Assembly (NCBI RefSeq): GCF_000974445.1
Contig: NZ_BBOJ01000030.1
Coordinates: 41,320-105,319 of the forward strand
DNA: 64,000 bases
Origin: Lentzea aerocolonigenes
Lineage (GTDB): Bacteria > Actinomycetota > Actinomycetes > Mycobacteriales > Pseudonocardiaceae
Direction of reading: 5' to 3'
Below, piece by piece: positions 1-9,667 of the stretch (positions are counted from its first letter, which is position 1; the number at the start of each line of letters is the position of its first letter). Below the pieces are notes generated by a model. That model made no database searches, was not told where the DNA came from, and saw nothing but the letters and a program-made list of their open reading frames with translations. The position numbers and the translations under genes are program-made.

Positions 1-168
1 TTCCCGGCGGGCATCTCGGGCACGACCGCGCACGTGATCGCGAGCGAGCAGCACCCCGAGCGCGGCGACCTGATGACCTACATGAGCGAGTACCTCGAGT
101 ACGAGAAGCTCACCGACGAGGACATCCGCGGCCACATCGCGAGCCTGCGGTCCCACTTCGAGGCCTGA
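1..168 (+). CDS. C-terminal end of an unrecognised protein (partial)
   Basis: An open frame enters from the left edge and ends at TGA 166-168, giving the last 55 residues of a protein. The tail is acidic and probably helical, with the motifs HVIASEQHPERGD, MSEYLEYEKLTDEDIRGHI and SLRSHFEA. I do not recognise the family. It converges on priA with 15 bp between the stop codons and has the codon use of a real gene (G or C at nearly every third position). Function cannot be given from this fragment; the upstream sequence would decide. Confidence 0.55.
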   Translation, partial: FPAGISGTTAHVIASEQHPERGDLMTYMSEYLEYEKLTDEDIRGHIASLRSHFEA

Positions 169-183
169 GCCGGCGCCAACCGT

Positions 184-2727
184 TCAGAGGACCTCCAGCG
201 GGTCGAGCTTGATCCGCACCAGCTCCTGTTCCTTCCGCGCCGTCCGCACGGCCTGGGCCTCGGCCAGCACGGCGGCCAGCTGCCGGCCCTCGCCGCGCGC
301 GACCCGCACCAGGGCCCGTTCCTTGGTCTCGTCGTCGTTCAGCGGCACCGGCCCGAGGACCTCGCCGGTGGAAGGCAACCGCAGCTCGTCCAGCAGGGCG
401 TTCACCGCGTCCGGCGTGCCGTCGACCGTCGCCATCCGCACGGCCGGCGGGAACCCGAGCTCGGTGCGCGCGGCGAGCTCCGTGGCCGCGTGCCACACCG
501 GATCCCACCGCACCAGGGCCTGCACGGGCGTCAGCGCGGAGTCCGCGATCACCACCACGCGCCCGTTGCCGGGCCGCACCAGCCCCGCCGCCGTCATCCA
601 CCGCCGCAACGCCTCCTCGGAGGCGCGCAGATCGGCCCGGCCGAGCAACGCCCACCCGTCCAGCAGCAGCACCGCGCCGTACCCGCCCTCGGCCACGGGC
701 TCGGCCCCCGGCGTCGCCACCACCAGCGAGGGCTTGCCGGGCACCTTGGTCAGCACCTCGTCGGCCCCGCTGGTCCGCACCGGATGCCCGGGAAACGCGC
801 GCCCCAGCTCCTCCGCCGTGCGCCGGGCCCCGATGATCTGCCCGCGCAACCTCCGCGACCCGCACGTGGGACACCGGAACGCGGCCTCCGTGGCCGCACA
901 CCACCGGCAGTACGCGGGCTTGGGCAGCCCGTCCTCGGTGCCACCCGGCAACGCCAGCGGCCCGGCACAACGCCGGCACCGCGCAGGCCCGCGACACTGA
1001 CCGCAGGCGAGCGCGGGCACGTACCCGCGGCGCGGCACCTGGATCAGCACCGGCGAGTCGGCAAGCGCGAACCGCGCGGCGTCGAACGCGATGGACGGCA
1101 ACCGAGCCGTGCGGGCCGCCGGGTCTTTGACGTCCTGCCACTCGTTGTCGCCCACGGACACCACGCGAGGCGCGATGGCCCGCAGCGTCTCGCGCGAGGC
1201 CACGATCTCGTGCGCCCACCCGGTCTCGACGAGCAACTGCGCCTCAGCCGTGCGCGCGAACCCACCGATCAGCAACGCCGCACCGCTCATGTGCGCGCGC
1301 TGCACCAACACGTCCCGCACGTTCGGATACGGCGCACGCGGCTCGACGTGCAGGTCGTCCCCGTCGTCCCACACGACGAGCAGCCCGGGATCCTTGACCG
1401 GCGCGAAGGCGGTGGCCCGCGTGCCGACCACGACCCGCGCCACCCCACGCCGCACGGCGAGCCAACGCTTGTAGCGCTCTGACGGCCCGAGGTCGGCCGA
1501 CAGCGTGACGACACCCTCGATCAGCCTGCCGCACGCCTCGGCGACGCGGGCCAGGTCGCGGTGGTCGGGCACGACGATGACGACCCCGCGCCCGGACGAG
1601 GCGACCGCGGCCGCCGCTTCGGCCAGCCGGGCGGGCCAGTCCTCGGAGGGCAGCGCCTGCCACACGGCGTGGGCGGGCCGGCCTTCGCGGAGGGCTTCGA
1701 GGTACTTGGGGCCGCGGGGATAGCGGGACCAGGCGTCGGCGGGGACGGGAGGGAGCTGGGAGCGCGTGGGCCCAGCGGCTGGCGGGGCGGCTGAGGGATC
1801 GGCCGGGGAAACGCCGGGCGCGCCAGGCGAAACGGGAGGAGCGGCTGGTGGAGCCGCTGAAGGATCGACAGGAGCGGCGCCGAACGCGGGCGTCGAGGCA
1901 GGAGGAGCCGCCGCAGGATCGACCGGACTGACACCGGAGGCCGGCGGCGAGACGGGAGAAGTGGCTGGTTGGGCCGCGACCGGATCTGTGGGCTGCCCCA
2001 GCGCGCCTCGGGAGGTTGAAGGCGAGGCGAGCAAGGCCGTCGGAATCGACTCCGCGGACAAGGCAGCGCCAGCCGCCGGTGAGGCGGCCTGAGCACCCGA
2101 CGAGGACCCCGCTGAGGGGTGTGCCGATGAGTCGCTGGACGTGCGAGGCGTGGCCGTCGCCGCATCAGCCGGCGACTCACCAGCCGCGGGCGGCTCCCCC
2201 GCGGGCTGCTGCGGCTCGGACGGCATCCCCCCACCGCCGGTCGCCTCCACCTGCGCGGTGGGCCTCTCCTCCACCCACGCCGGGACCTGCGGCAGCGGGG
2301 ACGGCTCGCCCGAGGCGGCGGCCTCCGCTCGGGCGTGGCGGGGTGGGATGGCCAGGCGCAGGACGTCGATCATGCCGCCCGCGTACCTGTCGGCTATCGC
2401 GCGGGCCAGGGTGGCGATTTCCGGGGCCAGCACCGGTTCGGGTGAGACGACCTTCTCGATGAACGACAGTTTCTTGCCGTACTCCGAGGTGGCCACGCGT
2501 TCGAGGAGGTAGCCGTCGACGAGCTGGCCCGCGAACCTCACCCGGACTCGGCAGCCCTCGACCGCCGTGGCGTCCAGTTCGGACGGAATCAGGTAGTCGA
2601 AGGGGCGGTCCAGGTGGGCCAGCGGCACGTCCACCACGATGCGGCCGACCGGTAGCGTCGCTGCGGGGACCCGTTCCCCTTTTCTCGCTCCGGTCTTCGC
2701 GTTCATGCCTCCTGGTGTATCAGACAC
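184..2727 (-). CDS. priA: Probable primosomal protein N' (PriA-type, helicase-inactive actinobacterial form)
   Basis: PriA restarts stalled replication forks by binding branched DNA and loading the primosome. The N-terminal 3'-end-binding domain is clear (VGRIVVDVPLAHLDRPFDY), and the C-terminal half keeps the cysteine-rich zinc region (CGQCRGPARCRRC, then CRWC and CPTC). Where a Walker A lysine is expected there is only SSGRGVVIVVPD, so ATPase/helicase activity is probably absent, as is known for actinobacterial PriA. At 847 codons it is about 190 longer than typical relatives because of a Pro/Ala/Ser-rich segment at roughly residues 135-325. The GTG at 2727 and an ATG at 2706 are both possible starts; the AGGAGG just before the ATG is too close to be decisive. 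It sits two genes from metK in the conserved core order, separated by an accessory block. Confidence 0.88.
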   Translation of the reverse strand: MSDTPGGMNAKTGARKGERVPAATLPVGRIVVDVPLAHLDRPFDYLIPSELDATAVEGCRVRVRFAGQLVDGYLLERVATSEYGKKLSFIEKVVSPEPVLAPEIATLARAIADRYAGGMIDVLRLAIPPRHARAEAAASGEPSPLPQVPAWVEERPTAQVEATGGGGMPSEPQQPAGEPPAAGESPADAATATPRTSSDSSAHPSAGSSSGAQAASPAAGAALSAESIPTALLASPSTSRGALGQPTDPVAAQPATSPVSPPASGVSPVDPAAAPPASTPAFGAAPVDPSAAPPAAPPVSPGAPGVSPADPSAAPPAAGPTRSQLPPVPADAWSRYPRGPKYLEALREGRPAHAVWQALPSEDWPARLAEAAAAVASSGRGVVIVVPDHRDLARVAEACGRLIEGVVTLSADLGPSERYKRWLAVRRGVARVVVGTRATAFAPVKDPGLLVVWDDGDDLHVEPRAPYPNVRDVLVQRAHMSGAALLIGGFARTAEAQLLVETGWAHEIVASRETLRAIAPRVVSVGDNEWQDVKDPAARTARLPSIAFDAARFALADSPVLIQVPRRGYVPALACGQCRGPARCRRCAGPLALPGGTEDGLPKPAYCRWCAATEAAFRCPTCGSRRLRGQIIGARRTAEELGRAFPGHPVRTSGADEVLTKVPGKPSLVVATPGAEPVAEGGYGAVLLLDGWALLGRADLRASEEALRRWMTAAGLVRPGNGRVVVIADSALTPVQALVRWDPVWHAATELAARTELGFPPAVRMATVDGTPDAVNALLDELRLPSTGEVLGPVPLNDDETKERALVRVARGEGRQLAAVLAEAQAVRTARKEQELVRIKLDPLEVL

Positions 2728-2781
2728 CCCCGACAGTCACGCGCCGCGCCTCACCGAACTGGTGACACCCGACACGCGGAT

Positions 2782-4728
2782 TCAGCCGGAGATCGACTCC
2801 TGGCCGTTCTCGATGTGCCCGCACAGCCGCCGGCGGAACCGCGGTTCCTCCTCCACCGTCACGGTCAGGTCGTACCAGCCGGAGTTCATGGCGGTCAGCC
2901 ACGGGATCACGTGGCGGTGGCCCGGGCGCACCACGTACTTGCGGCGTCCCAGGACGAACGTCAGGCGTGACGAGCCGGAGTTCTCGAACGTCAGCGTCAG
3001 CACACGGCTGTAGCCGCGCACCGACGACGACACGCGCGCACGGTCGGATGACGACCCGGCGAACTCGCGGCGGAAGCCGTTGGGACCCAACAACACGAGG
3101 TCGTGGTCGCCGGCAACCTCAAGAGATGCCGATGAGGCCACGTCGAAGTGCTGTGGCTGCGCGAACTGGCCCGAGTACGGGTACAGCGCGAGGTGCACGG
3201 AGGCGGAACCCGAGTTCGACATCTCCAAGAGAGAGCCGCGCAACGACGCGTCGGGCTGGTACGGCAGGGGGCGCGCACGTCGTCGTCCGGCTTCCTGTTC
3301 GGGCATCTTCTGCGACGAAGGGGGCGCTGGACGCCAGCGCGGGGTCGCGGGCGGGACCGGTGCGGGCTCGCCGACGTCGGGCCACGTCCGGCGCCGGTCG
3401 AAGTCGAACGTCGAGGTCAGGTCGCCTGTGACGGTCCTGCGCCACGCGGAGATCTCCTCCGAACGCACGCCGGTCCACCGTTCGAGGAACTGCGTCATGG
3501 ACGTGTGGTCGAACACCTGCGAACACACGTAACCGCCGACGGACCACGGCGAGACGACGGTCATCGGTACGCGCGCGCCGAGTCCCAACGGGCGGTCGCC
3601 CACATACTCGTCGGACACGGACAACGGCGGGCGCGGCGGCGGCACGTGGTCGTAGAAGCCGTCGTTCTCGTCGTACGTGATGAACAGGACCGTCGACTCC
3701 CACACCTCCTGGTTGGACGCCAGCGCGTCCAGCACCTGGTAGGTGATCGACGCGGACGCGGCGGGCGACGAGGCGCCGGGGTGCTCGGAGTCCACAGAGG
3801 ACGGAACGAGGTACGACACGGCGGGCAACCGGCCAGACGCCACGTCGGCGCGGAAAGCCTCCCCCAGGCCACCGGGCCGGACGCGGTGCAGTCCTCTGTC
3901 GTACAAGGACTTCTCGGCGGCGGTCAGCTTCGACAAGTCCAGCGAACCGATCAGCGCCGGGTCGCCGGTCCCGTAGAGCTTGTCCAGCGACTTGAACCCC
4001 GCGGGCAGCACCTTGCGCGCGATCTCCTTGAACCGCACGAAGAACTCCAGGTTGTTGTCCTGGAAGTTGTCCCACTCCTGGTACACCCGCCACGACTTCC
4101 CCGCCGCCTCGAGGCGTTCCGGGTACGTCTTCCACGTGTACCCGGCGTGGTTGTCCTCGTTGTAGGCCGCGTTGCCGGTCGCGCGGGCACCCGACGGCTC
4201 GAACCCCGTGTACCCGGACACCCAGTAGTTGCGGTTCGGCGAGGTCGAGGACGGCACCGAGCAGTGGTAGGCGTCGCACAGCGTGAAGGTGTCGGCGAGC
4301 TCGTAGTGGAACGGGAGGTCCTGGCGCGTGTAGAACGCCATCGTCGCCGCGGTCTTCGCCGGCACCCAGTTGTCGTTCCACCCGCCGCGCAACGCCGCGT
4401 GCCCGCCGTTCCAGCTGTGGTCCAGGTCGCCGATGTACTGGATGTCACGGCCAGACGCCGCCTCACGCACCGGGAACGGCAACACGCCCGACTGGTTGAA
4501 CACGCCACGAAGAGCGTTGCGGTCCGAGAACCCTCTCACGCCGCGCAGGGTTCCGTAGTAGTGGTCGAACGAACGGTTCTCCTGCATCAACAGCACGACG
4601 TGCTTGATCGCGCGCAACCCTCCCGCACGAGGCTCACGTGCCAACGCGGCGTACACCGACGGCGGCAGCAACGTGCCCGAAGCAGCAGCAGCGACAGCGG
4701 CCATGAACCCACGGCGAGAGAGCGACAT
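2782..4728 (-). CDS. Secreted phosphocholine-type phospholipase C, Tat exported
   Basis: The protein hydrolyses phospholipid head groups outside the cell (bacterial PLC/acid phosphatase superfamily). I start it at ATG 4728 because this gives a classical twin-arginine signal (SRRGFMAAVAAAASG). Longer in-frame starts back to 4821 would put 31 unneeded residues before it. The mature region opens with the family motif IKHVVLLMQENRSFDHYYG and continues as a phosphoesterase domain to about residue 430. Two C-terminal beta domains of the DUF756 kind follow, each with the LxxxLYPYSGQ or LTLTFENSGSS pattern. Length (648 aa) fits the family. A hairpin terminator separates it from the upstream subtilisin gene, so it is probably transcribed alone. 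A nutrient or phosphate-scavenging exoenzyme is the likely role. Confidence 0.9.
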   Translation of the reverse strand: MSLSRRGFMAAVAAAASGTLLPPSVYAALAREPRAGGLRAIKHVVLLMQENRSFDHYYGTLRGVRGFSDRNALRGVFNQSGVLPFPVREAASGRDIQYIGDLDHSWNGGHAALRGGWNDNWVPAKTAATMAFYTRQDLPFHYELADTFTLCDAYHCSVPSSTSPNRNYWVSGYTGFEPSGARATGNAAYNEDNHAGYTWKTYPERLEAAGKSWRVYQEWDNFQDNNLEFFVRFKEIARKVLPAGFKSLDKLYGTGDPALIGSLDLSKLTAAEKSLYDRGLHRVRPGGLGEAFRADVASGRLPAVSYLVPSSVDSEHPGASSPAASASITYQVLDALASNQEVWESTVLFITYDENDGFYDHVPPPRPPLSVSDEYVGDRPLGLGARVPMTVVSPWSVGGYVCSQVFDHTSMTQFLERWTGVRSEEISAWRRTVTGDLTSTFDFDRRRTWPDVGEPAPVPPATPRWRPAPPSSQKMPEQEAGRRRARPLPYQPDASLRGSLLEMSNSGSASVHLALYPYSGQFAQPQHFDVASSASLEVAGDHDLVLLGPNGFRREFAGSSSDRARVSSSVRGYSRVLTLTFENSGSSRLTFVLGRRKYVVRPGHRHVIPWLTAMNSGWYDLTVTVEEEPRFRRRLCGHIENGQESISG

Positions 4729-4782
4729 GAACCGAGTTTCTAGTCTCACCACGTGACGCGGAACCGACCCACGTATGAACAA

Positions 4783-4805
4783 AGGCCCCGGATTCACCGG
4801 GGCCT
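4783..4805 (-). terminator. Hairpin terminator downstream of the subtilisin gene
   Basis: Perfect 9-bp arms (aggccccgg / ccggggcct) close a 5-nt loop. On the minus strand the right arm is followed by TTTGTT. It lies 16 bp after the subtilisin stop and before the phospholipase start, so it should end the subtilisin transcript. Confidence 0.75.
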
Positions 4806-4821
4806 CGTTCACAACTGACAC

Positions 4822-6144
4822 TCAGGGTGCGGCGATGGCGGCCTGCACGCTCGCACGAGCGTCGAGCAGACCCTTGCCGCACTGGGCGGCCGGAGGCATG
4901 ACCTTTGCCTTCAGGTGCAACAGCACCTGCGCGGGCGTCAGCAACGCCTTCCCGTTCTGGACCCTCGCGTGCTGCATCAGAGCCACGACACCGGCGACGT
5001 GCGGGGTCGCCATGCTGGTGCCCTGGTAGTGCTTGTAGATCGACGCGGCCGGCACGGTCGGGCCGTTGTTCAACGTCGACAGCACCCCGTTCGCCACCAC
5101 CGGCGACGTCTCACCGCCCGGCGCGCAGATCTCGACCGTGGCACCGAAGTTCGAGTACGAGGCGCGGTTGGCCGACCGGTCGGTGGCACCCGTGGTGATC
5201 ACGCCCACGCAGTTCGCCGGGGTCGTGCCGGACGCGTTGGCCGCGGCGTTGCCCGCCGCGACGACGACGGTCGCGCCGAGCGCGTTGCGGGCCGTGTTGA
5301 TCGCGTTCTGCAACGTCACCGGGCACGCCGCGGAAGGACCGCCGAGCGACAGGTTCAGCGTCCTGGCCGGGTTCGGGTTCGCCGGAACGCCCGGCACGGC
5401 GCCACCGGCCGCCCACACGATGCCCGCCGCGATGTCCGCCAGCGTGCCGCCGCACGTGCCGAGCACCCGCACCGGCACGACCTTGGCGAGCGGTGCCACG
5501 CCCGTGCCGCCGGTCGCGTTGTTGCGCAACGCCGCCACGGTGCCCGCGACGTGCAGCCCGTGCCAGCTCGACGGCCGTGCGGGCACACCGGGACCGCACT
5601 GCCCGGCCAGCTGCCAGTCGCCCTGGTCAGTCGGGTTGGCGTCCCGGCCGTTGCCGTCCTTCGCGAAGCCCGCGTTGCTGATGAAGTCGTAGCCACCGAT
5701 GTAGTTGGCGGACAGGTCCGGGTGCGCGGTGCGCCCGGTGTCGATCACCGCGACTCGCTGGCCCAGCCCTGACGGCCCGAGGCCCCACGCGAGCGGCAGG
5801 TCGATGCCGCCGGGCGACTCCCAGTAGTGCCACTGCGACGGCCACAACGGATCGTTCGGCGCCATGGTCTCGAGCACGATGTTCGGCTCGGCGTACTCGA
5901 CGTCGCCGCGCGCCATCAGCACCCGGATCGACTCGGCGGCGTCCCGCGAGGCGAGGACCTCGGCACCGTCCGTGGCGTCCGCGACGGCCCGCGTCCGCGA
6001 CTTCTCCAGCGCGTCGGCCCGCGAGGCGCCCTCACGGAACTTGACGATGATCTCCTGCTCGGGTTCCTCCTGCGCCGCGGCGGTCAGCGGCACCACCGCC
6101 AGCGCCATCACCGCACCGAGCAGTGCTGCCAGGCCAGTTCTCAT
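4822..6144 (-). CDS. Secreted subtilisin-like serine protease (S8)
   Basis: Extracellular endoprotease. ATG 6144 is chosen because GGGGAGGAAAG lies 7 nt upstream and it starts a good signal peptide (MRTGLAALLGAVMALAVVPL, cleavage near TAAAQ). A propeptide of the I9 inhibitor type follows (EQEIIVKFREGA to about residue 95). The catalytic triad is visible: Asp in VAVIDTGRTAHPD, His in SSWHGLHVAGT and Ser in GTSMATPHVAGV, with the oxyanion Asn in VVAAGNAAAN. The length of 440 aa is typical, and no cell-wall anchor or C-terminal extra domain is present. It is divergent from the RTX gene and ends with its own hairpin, so it appears monocistronic. Together with the neighbouring phospholipase it gives the accessory block an exoenzyme character. 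Confidence 0.93.
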   Translation of the reverse strand: MRTGLAALLGAVMALAVVPLTAAAQEEPEQEIIVKFREGASRADALEKSRTRAVADATDGAEVLASRDAAESIRVLMARGDVEYAEPNIVLETMAPNDPLWPSQWHYWESPGGIDLPLAWGLGPSGLGQRVAVIDTGRTAHPDLSANYIGGYDFISNAGFAKDGNGRDANPTDQGDWQLAGQCGPGVPARPSSWHGLHVAGTVAALRNNATGGTGVAPLAKVVPVRVLGTCGGTLADIAAGIVWAAGGAVPGVPANPNPARTLNLSLGGPSAACPVTLQNAINTARNALGATVVVAAGNAAANASGTTPANCVGVITTGATDRSANRASYSNFGATVEICAPGGETSPVVANGVLSTLNNGPTVPAASIYKHYQGTSMATPHVAGVVALMQHARVQNGKALLTPAQVLLHLKAKVMPPAAQCGKGLLDARASVQAAIAAP

Positions 6145-6281
6145 GATCTTTCCTCCCCGTCCAGAGGGATTGACGACGAGAAGGAGAGACCCGTGCGGTT
6201 GTGGCCCGGCTGCGGTCGCCACAACCGATCCACAACAGGCCCCGCGTACTCACGTGCACAACTTCAGCAAGGGGGCCGAAA

Positions 6282-7025
6282 ATGCTTCAGATCGTCGTCG
6301 CGGCAGCACTCGTCGCCGCAGGAACCGCCGCCCCACCCGAATCCGTCACCGTCGCACGGGTGGAGGCGGGCAACCTCGTGATCACCGGAGCGCCGGGGCG
6401 TACCGCCAGGATCCACGTCTCCGGCACCACCATCAGCGATGCCGGCACGATGCGGGCCGGGACCGGGTGCACGCGCCTGTCGGCCTCGCGCGTCCGGTGC
6501 GGGCAGGTCCAGAAGGTGGTGATCCACCTGGGCAACCGCGACGACACGGTGCTCTACGACAGCGCGGTGCCCACCGAGCAGCACGGCGGCGACGGCGACG
6601 ACTCGCTGCACGGCGGTTCCGGCCCGGACGTCCTGGAGGGCGGCGACGGCGACGACACCCTGACCGGCGGCATGGGCGCCGACCAGCTGTTCGGCGGCGA
6701 CGGCGACGACGTGCTGGACGAGCCTTCGACCGACTCCGGTGGCAACGTCCTGCAGGGCGGCCCCGGCAACGACAAGATCGACGGCGCGAAGCCGGACATG
6801 CGCGACCGCGTGGACTTCAGCGACCACACCGAGGGCATGACGATCGACCTCACCGCGGGCACCGCGACCGGACCGGGCGAGATCGACGAGCTGACGAACG
6901 TCCAGGACGTCTACGGCACCGCGGGCGACGACACGTTGAGCGGCAACGTGTGGCACAACTGGATGTACGGCTTCGAAGGCACGGACACGTGCACGGAGGG
7001 TCCAGGAGACATGTGCGTTCCGTGA
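6282..7025 (+). CDS. Secreted RTX-type calcium-binding repeat protein
   Basis: The protein is 247 aa. ATG 6282 has AGGGGG 8 nt upstream and starts a short hydrophobic leader (MLQIVVAAALVAAGTAA). A beta-rich N-terminal part is followed, from about residue 100, by glycine/aspartate nonapeptides of the RTX kind (GGDGDDSLHGGSGPD, GGDGDDTLTGG, GGDGDDVLDE), which bind calcium and fold as a parallel beta roll. A short tail with two cysteines closes the protein. There is no RTX type I exporter nearby, and the N-terminal leader implies Sec export instead. A shorter relative lies at 9668-10159 on the same strand beyond a SARP regulator. No enzymatic domain is visible; the function of these small actinobacterial RTX proteins is not established. 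Confidence 0.82.
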   Translation: MLQIVVAAALVAAGTAAPPESVTVARVEAGNLVITGAPGRTARIHVSGTTISDAGTMRAGTGCTRLSASRVRCGQVQKVVIHLGNRDDTVLYDSAVPTEQHGGDGDDSLHGGSGPDVLEGGDGDDTLTGGMGADQLFGGDGDDVLDEPSTDSGGNVLQGGPGNDKIDGAKPDMRDRVDFSDHTEGMTIDLTAGTATGPGEIDELTNVQDVYGTAGDDTLSGNVWHNWMYGFEGTDTCTEGPGDMCVP

Positions 7026-7033
7026 GTTCGCCC

Positions 7034-7049
7034 GCCTGATGTATCAGGC
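7034..7049. repeat. 16-bp perfect palindrome between RTX gene and SARP gene
   Basis: gcctgatgtatcaggc is a perfect inverted repeat 8 bp after the RTX stop and 25 bp before the SARP start. It could be an operator or a weak terminator; no U-run follows. The role is unproven. Confidence 0.4.
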
Positions 7050-7074
7050 AAAGCCGTAAAACCTCCGCAGGTGC

Positions 7075-9600
7075 GTGGACCCACTCGACGTCCGCCTGCT
7101 CGGACCCCTCGAAGTCACCGGGCCGGGCGGCGTGCTGCGCCTCGCCGGCACGCGACAGCGCTCCCTCCTGGCGCTGCTGGCGTTGCGCGCACCCTCGGTG
7201 CTCCCCGCGACGCGTCTGATCGACGCGTTGTGGGGCACCGAGCCCCCACCCACCGCATTGCGCACGCTGCACAGCCACATCGCCCGTGTCCGTTCGGCGT
7301 TGGCCGCGATCGGTCTGCCAGACGTCGTCGTCACCACCACTGCGGGCTATGCGTTGCAGATCGATCCATCGCACGTGGACGTCACACGGTTCGAGCGCGC
7401 TCCCTCACCCCGTGCGGCGTTGGCGTTGTGGCGCGGCGATCCCCTCGCCGACTGCGACGTCTCCGAGTGGGCGTCCGCCGAGATCACCCGTCTGCACGAG
7501 GCCCGTCTCGCGGCTGAGGAAGCGTTGGCGCAACAGGACATCAGCCGTGGTGCGTGCGGAACTGCGGCCGCTCAGCTGGAACGGCTCGTGGTGGCCCATC
7601 CGTTGAGAGAACGCTTCTGGGAGCTGCTCGCCGACGCACAACTACGTGGCGGCCGACGGGCAGACGCGTTGAGCACGGTCCGAAGAGCGCGCAAGGTGCT
7701 CGTCGACGAACTGGGCGTCGATCTGGGGCCAGGGCTCCGCGCGATCGAGTCCGAAGCGCTGGCGTGCCCACCTCCCGACACGAACACCGGCCTCGTCGGA
7801 CGGCAGCGCGAGACCCAGGACGTCGTGCGGCTGCTGGAGAAGACCCGGATCGTCACCCTCACCGGACCGGCGGGCTGCGGCAAGTCGAGACTGGCCCAGC
7901 ACGTCACGCCCTCGGCCACGGTGGTCGACCTGACCTCGGCGACCTGCGTCGACGACGCGGTGGCAGCGGCGTTCGCGATCACCACCCGCGAACTGAGCAC
8001 GCTCGGGAACACCCTGCTGGTGCTGGACAACTGCGAACACCTGCGGGCGCAGTGCGCGGCGTTCGCCGAAGCCCATCCCCGGCTGCGCGTGCTCGCCACC
8101 AGCCGTGAGCCGCTCACCGCACGAGGTGAGGCCGTCTACCCGCTCCCGCCGCTCGCGGTGCCCGACCCGGACGTCCCGCGCTCGCTGGCCGAACTGGCCG
8201 CCTACGACGCCGTGCGGCTGTTCCTGGACCGCGCCGCCCACACCTACACCGACGCGGACGCCCCGGCGATCGCCCACCTCTGCGCCGCGCTGGACGGCCT
8301 GCCGCTCGCGCTGGAACTCGCCGCCGCCCGCACCTCCGTGCTCACGCCCGCCCAGATCGTGCGGAGGCTGCGCGACAGGTTCGGCCTGCTGGGACCGCTG
8401 CGCGCCGCCATCGCGTGGAGCCACGACCTGCTGACGTCCCCGGAACGCACGCTGTTCGCCGACCTCGCGGTGTGCGCGGGCGGTTTCCCCGCCGACCTGG
8501 TCGAGGCGCTGGCAGGCACGCTGGACGCGCTGACGGGCCTGGTCGCCAAATCGCTCGTGCGGGTGTCACGGGTCGCCGGTGAGACCCGGTTCTCCATGCT
8601 GGAAACCGTCCACGCGTTCGCTCTGGAACAGCACTCTTGCGCACACGCCCGTGCGGCAGACTTCTTCTTAGGTCTGGCCGAACGCGCCGAGGCCGATCCC
8701 ACCGGCACGTTGCTCAACGAGTTGCGTGTGGAGCACGCGAACCTGCAACGCACCATGGACTGGTTCACCACCACCGGCGACACGGACAAGGTGCTCAGAC
8801 TGGTCGTCGCGTTGAACCGCTACTGGCACCGCACCGGCAACTACCGCGAAGGCCGGACATGGCTCGCGGTGGCGCTGAAGGGCTCAGGACCGTTGCGCGG
8901 CAAAGCCTTGGCGTCCGCGGCAGCACTCGCGATGCTCGAATGCGACTACGGGGAGGCCGTCCGGTACGCCCGCGACGGCCTGGAAGCCGACCCGTCACTC
9001 GCCGGACGGCTGCACCGGCTGCTGGGCTCGGTCGCACGAGAACGCGGCTACTACGAAGCGGCACTGCACCACTACCAGGAAGCAGCGCGCGCATCGAATC
9101 CCGTCAACGCCGCCTACGCCCGTCAGCTCGCGGGCGCCACATCCTGGCTGGCAGGTGACCTGGTGGTCGCGGAGGCCGATCTTCAGGCATCACTGAAGTC
9201 ACTGCGAGAGCTGGGCGACCAGCGCGGCGCCACCTCCTCGCTGGCCTACCTGGGCGCGGTCGCCTGGTACCGGGGCGATGCCGCCCAGGCCCGCGAGCTG
9301 CTCGACGAAGCGCTGGACACGTTCGGCGAGCTGGAGTTCAAGGAGGGCATCGCCTGGGCGCTGAACCTGCTCGGCGTCGTCGAGCACGGCACCGGCCACC
9401 CGGCCGCCGCGCGGTCGTTGCTGGAGCGCAGCCTCACCCTGCACCGCGAGCTCGGCGACCGCTGGAGGGAGGCGAGCGTGCTGGAGGCGCTCGCCCGTGC
9501 CGCAGGACGACCGGAACTGCTGAGCGAGGCGGCGGCGATCCGGGCCAGGATCGGAGCCCCGGTCCCGGCCGTGGAACGGGACATGGCGCGCTCTGGTTAG
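7075..9600 (+). CDS. AfsR/SARP-family transcriptional regulator with STAND ATPase and TPR repeats
   Basis: The protein is 841 aa. Residues 1-90 form a SARP/OmpR-like winged helix (VRLLGPLEVTGPGG, RLIDALWG, ALRTLHSHIARVRSAL), and residues 95-235 the bacterial transcriptional activation domain ending in DELGVDLGPGLRAIE. An NB-ARC-like ATPase follows, with P-loop GPAGCGKS at residues 264-271 and LLVLDNCEHL as the second motif. From about residue 560 come TPR helices (YYEAALHHYQEAAR). Such proteins activate secondary-metabolite or exoenzyme genes in response to nucleotide or peptide signals. The start is a GTG with no clear Shine-Dalgarno. The gene lies between the two RTX genes and could control them; that is inference from position only. 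Confidence 0.88.
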   Translation: MDPLDVRLLGPLEVTGPGGVLRLAGTRQRSLLALLALRAPSVLPATRLIDALWGTEPPPTALRTLHSHIARVRSALAAIGLPDVVVTTTAGYALQIDPSHVDVTRFERAPSPRAALALWRGDPLADCDVSEWASAEITRLHEARLAAEEALAQQDISRGACGTAAAQLERLVVAHPLRERFWELLADAQLRGGRRADALSTVRRARKVLVDELGVDLGPGLRAIESEALACPPPDTNTGLVGRQRETQDVVRLLEKTRIVTLTGPAGCGKSRLAQHVTPSATVVDLTSATCVDDAVAAAFAITTRELSTLGNTLLVLDNCEHLRAQCAAFAEAHPRLRVLATSREPLTARGEAVYPLPPLAVPDPDVPRSLAELAAYDAVRLFLDRAAHTYTDADAPAIAHLCAALDGLPLALELAAARTSVLTPAQIVRRLRDRFGLLGPLRAAIAWSHDLLTSPERTLFADLAVCAGGFPADLVEALAGTLDALTGLVAKSLVRVSRVAGETRFSMLETVHAFALEQHSCAHARAADFFLGLAERAEADPTGTLLNELRVEHANLQRTMDWFTTTGDTDKVLRLVVALNRYWHRTGNYREGRTWLAVALKGSGPLRGKALASAAALAMLECDYGEAVRYARDGLEADPSLAGRLHRLLGSVARERGYYEAALHHYQEAARASNPVNAAYARQLAGATSWLAGDLVVAEADLQASLKSLRELGDQRGATSSLAYLGAVAWYRGDAAQARELLDEALDTFGELEFKEGIAWALNLLGVVEHGTGHPAAARSLLERSLTLHRELGDRWREASVLEALARAAGRPELLSEAAAIRARIGAPVPAVERDMARSG

Positions 9601-9667
9601 CGTTCGGGCAACGCGCGGTTGTGACTCTTCTGTTCGTAGGCAAGACACGGAACGAGGGGAAACAACC

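Noticed and set aside
2714..2728. ggtgtatcagacacc as an operator shared with the 7034-7049 palindrome
   Set aside because: Only tgtatcag is shared; too short to claim a common regulator.
6580..6730. GGCGACGGCGACGAC runs as a DNA tandem repeat
   Set aside because: Explained by RTX nonapeptide coding (GGDGDD), not by a DNA element.
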